This document shows, piece by piece, positions 1 through 5,758 of a stretch of 7,567 nucleotides of DNA; within the stretch, counting starts at the first letter, position 1, and each line of letters begins with the position of its first letter. The position numbers and the translations under genes are program-made. The notes beneath the pieces were generated by a model. The model worked only from the letters and a program-made list of their open reading frames with translations, had not been told where the DNA came from and did not search any database. The DNA comes from CAVURW01 sp963743595 (GTDB taxonomy: Bacteria > Verrucomicrobiota > Verrucomicrobiia > Methylacidiphilales > UBA1321), in assembly GCA_963743595.1 (NCBI GenBank), contig CAVURW010000289.1, positions 1 through 7,567 of the forward strand. Reading direction: 5' to 3'.

Positions 1-2
1 TG

Positions 3-2576
3 ACGGTCAAAGTCACCGCCCTGGCAGGTTCTTCCAGCAGCAGCGCCAGCGTGCAAGTTAACCCGTGCCGCAAATGGAAAATCTTCGCCGCAGCCAGTGC
101 CCACACGGACATTGGATACACCGATGTGCAGCCGAAGGTTGCCGAACTGCATAGCGAAAACATCGACCGCGCCATCGCAATTATTAAGCAGTACCCTGAT
201 TTCCGCTGGAACGTCGAGGCGGCGTGGGAAATGGAAAACTATCTCGACTCCCGTCACGAACCGCAACGCCAGGAGTGCTTGCAATTCCTCCGGGACGGCA
301 AGCTCGGTGTCCAGGCGACCTATGCAAATATCCTCACGGGCTTGCTCTCCGACGAGGCAGCGTCGCGGTACACATGGGCCGCCGCCAAGGAGAATCGCCT
401 TTTCGGCGTTCCGTACGATTCCGCGATGACCAGTGACGTCCCGTCCCTTGAAGGTTCCGTCCCTACGATCCTTGCCGATTCCGGCATTTCTTACTTCAGC
501 GAGGGCATGAATTCCACTCATTCCTCGCCGCCTTTCCGTTCACTCAATCCGGCCCTCATCAACGCGCCCTGCTGGTGGGAAGGCCTCGATGGCAGCCGGG
601 TTCTGATGGTTTTTGCTTCCAGCTACTACCAGGCCCGCATTCTGAAATTGGACGACAATTTTATCCTATTCCGCCTGTTCCTCGATGGAGACTTAAAGCG
701 TTTCGGCAGTCGCCCCGACTATCCGTACGACGCGATTTTTCTCCACGGCGCACTCGGCGACAACATGCTGCTCGAGCCCGTTATGGCCAAGGTGGGCGCG
801 GAATGGAACAAGCGCTACGCCTATCCCCAAATCATTTTCTGCACCAACGACGCCTTCTTCAAGTATCTGAAAGCGAATTATGACCTGGCCAAACTCCCCG
901 TTGCGCGCGGCAGCGCCGGCACCTGCTGGGAAGATGGTGCCGCATCCTCCGCCCAGGAAACACGTTTCGATCGCAACGCCCAGGAGATGCTGACCAGTGC
1001 CGAAAAGCTCTTCTCCCTGGCCTCGCGGCTTGATACCAGCATCCACTATCCAAGCGACACCTTCGACGTAGCCTGGCGTAACTGCCTGCTTTACGACGAG
1101 CATACCTGGGGCTCGCGGGTGAGCGTGGTTCGTCCCAGCGATCCGATGACTCTCGCGCAGTGGAAAATCAAGGCGCAGTACGCCATCGACGCCAATCAGT
1201 CCGCCTCGCAGCTACTGGACCAAGGTCTCCAGGCCGTCACCGCACAGGTACAACACGATGGCCCCGCGCTCGTTGTCGTCAATCCCAGCAATTGGCCGAG
1301 GACCGACATTATCCAGACCCGCTTGCCCGCCGGACTCAGCGTCGCTGATTCAACAACCGCCTGCTCTGCCCCGGCCGGGGACGGTTCGACCAGCCTCCTC
1401 GTCAAGGATGTTCCCGCCTGTGGCTACCGGATCATCAAGCTTGCTCCCGGTACTGTCGCCGCTGCGGACCCAGCCGAGCCTCCGGGCACCACAATCGAAA
1501 GCAACTTCTACCGCATCACCTTCGATACCGCGACGGGCGGGATTACGAGCGTTCTCGACAAAGAGACGAATACGGAACTTGTCGATCCCAAGGCACCCTA
1601 TCGCTTCAATGAGTACCTCTATGTGTCCAACCCGCCAAGAACGGACCTATACAGAGATAAGGTCAAGCCGCCCCTTACCATCAACACTCCAACGACAGCC
1701 AAATTCACGAGAAAAAAATTTGGTGCCTTGGGCGAGCAAATGATCGTCGAGACTTCTGCCCCGCAAACGCCTCGGATCGTCAGCACCATCACCGTCTGGC
1801 AGGATCTCAAGCGCGTCGATATCGAAAACCGCCTGAACAAGACCGAAACTTTCAACCAGGAAGCGGCCTATTTTGCCTTTCCCTTTGTGGGATCGCAGCC
1901 GATCTTCCGATACGAAATTCCCTGCGGCCTCGTCCGCGAGGACAAGGACATGATCCCAGGTGCCTGCCGGGCGTGGTTCACCGCGCAACATTTCGTCCAG
2001 GTCGATTCCACTGCCGGATCGATTACCTGGTCGAGCCCGGACGTGCCGCTCGTGTGCTTTCAGGACATTAACCGCGGCACCTGGCCGACGGCCCTTACTC
2101 TCGGCAACGGTTACCTCTTCAGCTACGTGATGAACAATTACTGGTGGACCAACTATAGGGCCGGCCAAGGGGGAGACTTTGTCTTCCGTTATGCGTTTAC
2201 CAGCCACGCGAAATCCGACTGTGCTCAATCCACCCATTTTGGTGCCGAAGTCGCCGGGCCTCTTCTTTCGACTGTATGCGCGTCCAAATCCACCGGAGCG
2301 CTCAACCAAGCCGACGCCAGCCTACTTCAGGTCGCGGAACCGAACGTTGTGCTCTTCGGCCTGCCCCAATCCAATACCGGCAATGGCGTGGTTCTCCATT
2401 TGCGGGAGACAGCAGGAGTACAAACGGTGGCGCATGTTAAAATCGGTGCATTGGGCGTGCATCAGGCTACTTTGTGCAACCTCATCGAAACGCCGCAGGG
2501 TCCACTCGAGATTCAAGATGGAACTATCGAGGTGCCCTTACGCCCTTGGTCTGTCGCAGCAGTATTAATAAAATGA
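3..2576 (+). CDS. GH38-type alpha-mannosidase, 5' end outside window
   Basis: Likely a retaining, zinc-dependent exo-alpha-mannosidase of glycoside hydrolase family 38. The frame is open to the left edge, so the true start lies upstream. The GTG at 51 is only the first in-window start codon and is used here as residue 1. Residues encoded before it (TVKVTALAGSSSSSASVQV) look like the last strand of an Ig-like beta-sandwich with a serine-rich linker. The barrel then begins with HTDIGYTD (H18, D20), the classic GH38 metal motif. TSDVPSLEG holds D129, the expected nucleophile and zinc ligand, and YDEHTWG holds H351, the fourth ligand. The conserved segment TCWEDGAAS (291-299) leads into the helical bundle (about 300-400). 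The rest, to residue 841, is beta-sandwich as in the family. All four key residues are present, so the enzyme should be active. The family call is confident; substrate linkage and cellular location are unknown because the N-terminus is missing. Its base composition is more GC-rich than that of the next two genes. Confidence 0.9.
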   Translation, partial: TVKVTALAGSSSSSASVQVNPCRKWKIFAAASAHTDIGYTDVQPKVAELHSENIDRAIAIIKQYPDFRWNVEAAWEMENYLDSRHEPQRQECLQFLRDGKLGVQATYANILTGLLSDEAASRYTWAAAKENRLFGVPYDSAMTSDVPSLEGSVPTILADSGISYFSEGMNSTHSSPPFRSLNPALINAPCWWEGLDGSRVLMVFASSYYQARILKLDDNFILFRLFLDGDLKRFGSRPDYPYDAIFLHGALGDNMLLEPVMAKVGAEWNKRYAYPQIIFCTNDAFFKYLKANYDLAKLPVARGSAGTCWEDGAASSAQETRFDRNAQEMLTSAEKLFSLASRLDTSIHYPSDTFDVAWRNCLLYDEHTWGSRVSVVRPSDPMTLAQWKIKAQYAIDANQSASQLLDQGLQAVTAQVQHDGPALVVVNPSNWPRTDIIQTRLPAGLSVADSTTACSAPAGDGSTSLLVKDVPACGYRIIKLAPGTVAAADPAEPPGTTIESNFYRITFDTATGGITSVLDKETNTELVDPKAPYRFNEYLYVSNPPRTDLYRDKVKPPLTINTPTTAKFTRKKFGALGEQMIVETSAPQTPRIVSTITVWQDLKRVDIENRLNKTETFNQEAAYFAFPFVGSQPIFRYEIPCGLVREDKDMIPGACRAWFTAQHFVQVDSTAGSITWSSPDVPLVCFQDINRGTWPTALTLGNGYLFSYVMNNYWWTNYRAGQGGDFVFRYAFTSHAKSDCAQSTHFGAEVAGPLLSTVCASKSTGALNQADASLLQVAEPNVVLFGLPQSNTGNGVVLHLRETAGVQTVAHVKIGALGVHQATLCNLIETPQGPLEIQDGTIEVPLRPWSVAAVLIK

Positions 2577-2712
2577 AATCGGCCTCCCTCTTTTGCGGTC
2601 TGAGCAAGTATCAGCGAGGGATGCGTTGATGTCGCGATTTGGTCGTTAAATCCTATTCCGTCATGACCGACCTCAGATATAGCCTTTCGTCACACACCTT
2701 TTTGAAAAAATC
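2577..2712. other. 136-base gap between GH38 and PL4-like genes
   Basis: No gene fits here. A 6-base inverted repeat (TCCCTC at 2585-2590, GAGGGA at 2616-2621) encloses a 25-base loop containing a second weak pairing (CTGA 2600-2603, TCAG 2611-2614). No T-run follows, so it is a poor terminator. GTCATGAC at 2660-2667 is a perfect 8-base palindrome and could be part of an operator, but its length is compatible with chance. I see no good -35/-10 pair. The gap is long enough for a separate promoter for the two downstream genes, but the sequence does not show one clearly. Confidence 0.5.
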
Positions 2713-5700
2713 ATGAAACCTCGTCTTAAGTATTTTTACGCGCTTATCCTGGCACTCAGTTCCGCAGGCGCAATCCCTGTCCAAGCGAACATTGCTGGCG
2801 GAGGCAACGGTACCGGGCCGGACGTGACTATTACCGAGGATGACAAAGCCATTATTCTTTCGAATGGCATCTGTTCCATTGCGATTACCAAGACAGGTCC
2901 CCACCTCCTTTCCTTGGATTACACCTACAATAATAATGGCACTACTCGAACTGCTCCCACCCTCAAAGGTCCGGGGCAGTATTACTACGGCGGCTGGAGT
3001 ATGGGCGGTTTGGACATGGCTCATCAAAGCTCGAATTTCGAATATACGCTCGCTGTCGATCCGGCCAGTAACGGTGGAAATTATGGGGACGTCATGATGG
3101 TCAGCGACACGCCCGATCTCGGAGTCATCGAGGTCCATTTTTCGATGCTGCGTGGCTCCCCCGGCTTCTATTCTACAGCGATACAGACTCACCGCGCCCA
3201 AGACCAAGCCGTAAACCTAGGCGCATGGGGAATTGTGACTCGAGTGCCGGACACTTTTAATTGGCTGAGTGCCGACGAAACTCGAAACTTTTTTATTGGT
3301 ACGCCCACAACTAAAGGCTCTGGCATTCAGAATTCACCCCATGAAATTTCAGTCTGTTTAGATGGAGCTAGGGAGGGGCAATTGGATGACAAGTTTATTT
3401 ACGGCCAAGATCACTGCGATCTTAAAGCCTGGGGATGGAGCAGCGTAGGACCAAATGGATTGAATATTGGTCGGTGGATGATGACCAACATGGATTTCAG
3501 CAACGGTGGTCCGCTGAAGCGAGATGTTTCTGCTTATCCCTACAGCGAACTCAACAATTCCATTCTTACTGGTGAATTGGGAATGGGAGGTGACAGTAGC
3601 TTCGGCAAGGGAGAGGTGTGGACGAAAACCTGCGGACCGTGGTTCATGTACTTAAACAGTGTTCCCGCTTCAATTACCGACCCCGCTGCAGCTGCACAAG
3701 CCCTTTACAAGGACGCCTTGGCACAAGCGGAGGCAGAGAAAAAGGCGTGGCCATATAAGTGGTTCAAGAATGCAAAATATCCACAAGCTTCTGAAAGAGG
3801 AACGGTAGTCGGTAAGATCGCTATCCAGGATAGTGGAAATCCCAACGCTTCTAACGCCGGGATTTGGGTGGGGTTGGAGGAACAGCCGATTACGATCCAT
3901 AACTTTAACGATTTTCAGCATTGGGCTAAATGTTATCAGTATTGGACGCAAACCGATGCTGATGGGAATTTCACAATTCCAAACATGCTTCCCGGTCAGA
4001 ATTACACTCTGTATGCGTATGGTCCCGGAGCGGCGGGCACTTTTATGTCTCAAAATCAACAAGGGTCAAATCCTCCCTTGGAGTGCGATGTCCCTGCTCA
4101 ACCGTTCGCTGTAAAAGTCGCTGCTGGACAGACACTTCAACTTGGCACTGTCAATTGGACCCCTGTTCGGGTGGGGGCGACCGTTTTCGAGCTGGGCTAT
4201 CCAAATCGCAAAGCCGACAAGTATCGCCACGGCGATGACTATTCCTTTCCCGACGACCAACCGAAGATGGGATTCCCGACTCCAATATGGGGACCGCAAA
4301 TGGAATTCCCATTCGATTTTCCAGATGGCCTGACCTACACCGTTGGGCAAAGTCGTTGGTCGACCGATTGGAACTACATCCTGCCGTCTCTACCGGACAC
4401 GACCGGAAATTACCAACCGTGCAGTGGAAAAATCGCATTTAATTTGGCTTCACCTCCCCCCGCTGGAGCCAACGCTTCGCTTTACATCGGAGCAGCGGGG
4501 TTTGACGGCGACAAACGCTTCCCCGTTAACCAAATCGTCGTTAGCGTCAATGACAAAGAACTGAACACAGTACCCGGAGCAAAGGGCGCTCCAGATGAGT
4601 TAACCCCGACTGGTTATTTTCCAGCCTACCCCGATGACAGTAGTATTCATTGCGGAGCTCATGGGCCGTTCTCCGATGAGCGACTCTATTTCCCAGGAAA
4701 TCTTTTAAAAGCAGGTCAAAACACGATTACTTTAAGAGTGAATGGACGGGGATTAAGCGACTACCTCATGGTGGACTACCTGCGTTTGGAACTTGCTGGT
4801 TATATCCCTCCCGCTCCTGCAAGTGTGACTGCTTTCCCAGGAAACAATTCGATATTGGTCACCTGGCCTGTGATTCCGGGAGCCACCAGTTACGATATCT
4901 TACGCTCCACAACTGCGACATCCGGATATGCCCCGATAGTCACCGGAAAAACGGGATTAGTCTGCGGTTGCGACCAATTGAACATGACCTACACAGATTC
5001 AACCGCGACAAACGGAACTCAATATTATTATCAAATCGTCTCCAAGAATTCTAAAGGTCAGAGCGGTCCCTCGCCTTTCAGTGCTGGCGTTAGTCCCGCA
5101 GCGACGTGCGCCACAAGTGCTCCGCAAGCTCCTGCTAATATGCAGATAGGCAGTTCAGGCCACCATCGTGTGGCGTTCAGTTGGGCAGCATCCGATGGTG
5201 CCAGCTACTATCGCGTTTGGAGAAGTACTCTGTACGGAAACGGTGTAGGGGCTTACTATTCCTTGCGGACCATCATGCTGAACGATCAGGTGAATGGCAC
5301 AACATTTACAGATACCACACCAACCGATGGGAAGAGATATCGTTACTTTGTTGATGCTGTGAACGCCGTTGGCAACAGTACTCCATCCGTTGCAGTTGAT
5401 GCTCAACCTTTACCGCAACCGCCCGTTGGGGCACCGCAGTCTTTGGCAGGGCAGTGGAGTAAAAATCGGCAGGGAATTGGCATCACCCTCACCTGGTCTC
5501 CCGTACCTGGAGCAACTGGGTATGTCATCTACCGCTCAAATCAAGCCGACCAATTCAAATGGCCCAACAATTTCGTGATCCCGCTTCTAGAAACCACCTG
5601 GATTGATAATAACAAAGGCAAAAAGAAGAATGAGAAAAAGGGAGATGAGCACATCGATCCTACCAAAGATTATTACTACCAAGTGACAGCCATCAATGCG

Positions 5701-5754
5701 GCTGGCGTCTCGGCTCCTTCCACTGTTCATGTTCCCCCGCAAGCAAAGCCTTAA
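2713..5754 (+). CDS. Secreted PL4-like rhamnogalacturonan lyase with three FN3 domains
   Basis: A 1013-residue exported protein resembling polysaccharide lyase family 4, which cleaves rhamnogalacturonan I by beta-elimination. The signal peptide is residues 1-25 (KPRLK, hydrophobic core, cut after VQA). The PL4-type beta-sandwich spans about 30-330 and includes AWGWSS (239-244), GGPLKRDV (265-272) and GEVWTKTCGPWFMYLNS (300-316). A helix (323-345) leads to the FN3-like domain II, starting RGTVVGKI (362-369) with TDADGNFTIPN (414-424). Domain III, CBM-like, runs about 483-695 and carries FELGYPNRKADKYRHGDDY and DWNYILPSL. This three-domain order is diagnostic of PL4. Three FN3 domains follow (about 702-795, 803-897, 905-1006), and the last has a lysine-rich loop (968-977). 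The catalytic Lys and His of characterised PL4 enzymes are not evident, so activity or specificity may differ. ATG 2713 is chosen because it opens the signal peptide; the frame is closed by TAG at 2680. No Shine-Dalgarno is visible, only an A-rich leader. The gene shares a one-base junction with the GH92 gene. Confidence 0.85.
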   Translation: MKPRLKYFYALILALSSAGAIPVQANIAGGGNGTGPDVTITEDDKAIILSNGICSIAITKTGPHLLSLDYTYNNNGTTRTAPTLKGPGQYYYGGWSMGGLDMAHQSSNFEYTLAVDPASNGGNYGDVMMVSDTPDLGVIEVHFSMLRGSPGFYSTAIQTHRAQDQAVNLGAWGIVTRVPDTFNWLSADETRNFFIGTPTTKGSGIQNSPHEISVCLDGAREGQLDDKFIYGQDHCDLKAWGWSSVGPNGLNIGRWMMTNMDFSNGGPLKRDVSAYPYSELNNSILTGELGMGGDSSFGKGEVWTKTCGPWFMYLNSVPASITDPAAAAQALYKDALAQAEAEKKAWPYKWFKNAKYPQASERGTVVGKIAIQDSGNPNASNAGIWVGLEEQPITIHNFNDFQHWAKCYQYWTQTDADGNFTIPNMLPGQNYTLYAYGPGAAGTFMSQNQQGSNPPLECDVPAQPFAVKVAAGQTLQLGTVNWTPVRVGATVFELGYPNRKADKYRHGDDYSFPDDQPKMGFPTPIWGPQMEFPFDFPDGLTYTVGQSRWSTDWNYILPSLPDTTGNYQPCSGKIAFNLASPPPAGANASLYIGAAGFDGDKRFPVNQIVVSVNDKELNTVPGAKGAPDELTPTGYFPAYPDDSSIHCGAHGPFSDERLYFPGNLLKAGQNTITLRVNGRGLSDYLMVDYLRLELAGYIPPAPASVTAFPGNNSILVTWPVIPGATSYDILRSTTATSGYAPIVTGKTGLVCGCDQLNMTYTDSTATNGTQYYYQIVSKNSKGQSGPSPFSAGVSPAATCATSAPQAPANMQIGSSGHHRVAFSWAASDGASYYRVWRSTLYGNGVGAYYSLRTIMLNDQVNGTTFTDTTPTDGKRYRYFVDAVNAVGNSTPSVAVDAQPLPQPPVGAPQSLAGQWSKNRQGIGITLTWSPVPGATGYVIYRSNQADQFKWPNNFVIPLLETTWIDNNKGKKKNEKKGDEHIDPTKDYYYQVTAINAAGVSAPSTVHVPPQAKP
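4816..5730 (+). repeat. Three tandem fibronectin type III domains at the C-terminus of the PL4-like protein
   Basis: Three units lie at 4816-5097, 5119-5403 and 5425-5730. Each shows the FN3 pattern: an Ala/Pro-rich entry, a central Trp in strand B (VTWPVIPGATSYDILRS, FSWAASDGASYYRVWRS, LTWSPVPGATGYVIYRS), a Tyr-rich strand F (YYYQIVSKN, YRYFVDAVN, YYYQVTAIN) and a closing G-x-S/T-x-P-S. The units have diverged well beyond recent duplication. They probably act as spacers or as adhesion to substrate or cell surface. Proline-rich linkers separate them. Confidence 0.85.
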
Positions 5755-5758
5755 CATG
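5752..5758 (+). promoter_or_regulatory. Stop/start junction suggesting translational coupling
   Basis: TAA (5752-5754) of the PL4-like gene is followed after one base by ATG (5756-5758) of the GH92 gene. There is no clear Shine-Dalgarno in the preceding 20 bases. Reinitiation by ribosomes finishing the upstream gene is therefore the likely way the second gene is translated, and the two products are expected to be made together. Confidence 0.6.

Noticed and set aside
51..53. GTG as the start of the GH38 gene
   Set aside because: The frame continues upstream to the window edge with plausible domain sequence, no ribosome binding site precedes it, and starting here would leave a cytoplasmic protein beginning almost inside the catalytic motif.
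1647..2309. 220-codon reverse-strand open frame
   Set aside because: It lies wholly inside the GH38 gene, opposite a region with clear beta-sandwich homology. Its translation is Arg/Gly-rich with no recognisable motif, as expected for an antisense shadow in GC-rich coding DNA.
2585..2621. Inverted repeat as a transcription terminator after the GH38 gene
   Set aside because: The stem is only 6 base pairs with a 25-base loop and no T-tract follows it. This is too weak to call.
2626..2659. TTGATG with a downstream AT-rich stretch as a sigma-70 promoter for the PL4-like gene
   Set aside because: No acceptable -10 hexamer occurs at 16-18 bases from TTGATG; the candidates (TTAAAT, TATTCC) are badly spaced or poor matches.
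2653..3207. 184-codon reverse-strand open frame overlapping the start of the PL4-like gene
   Set aside because: It covers the signal peptide and first PL4 domain of a well-supported gene, has no recognisable domain and offers no independent evidence of coding.
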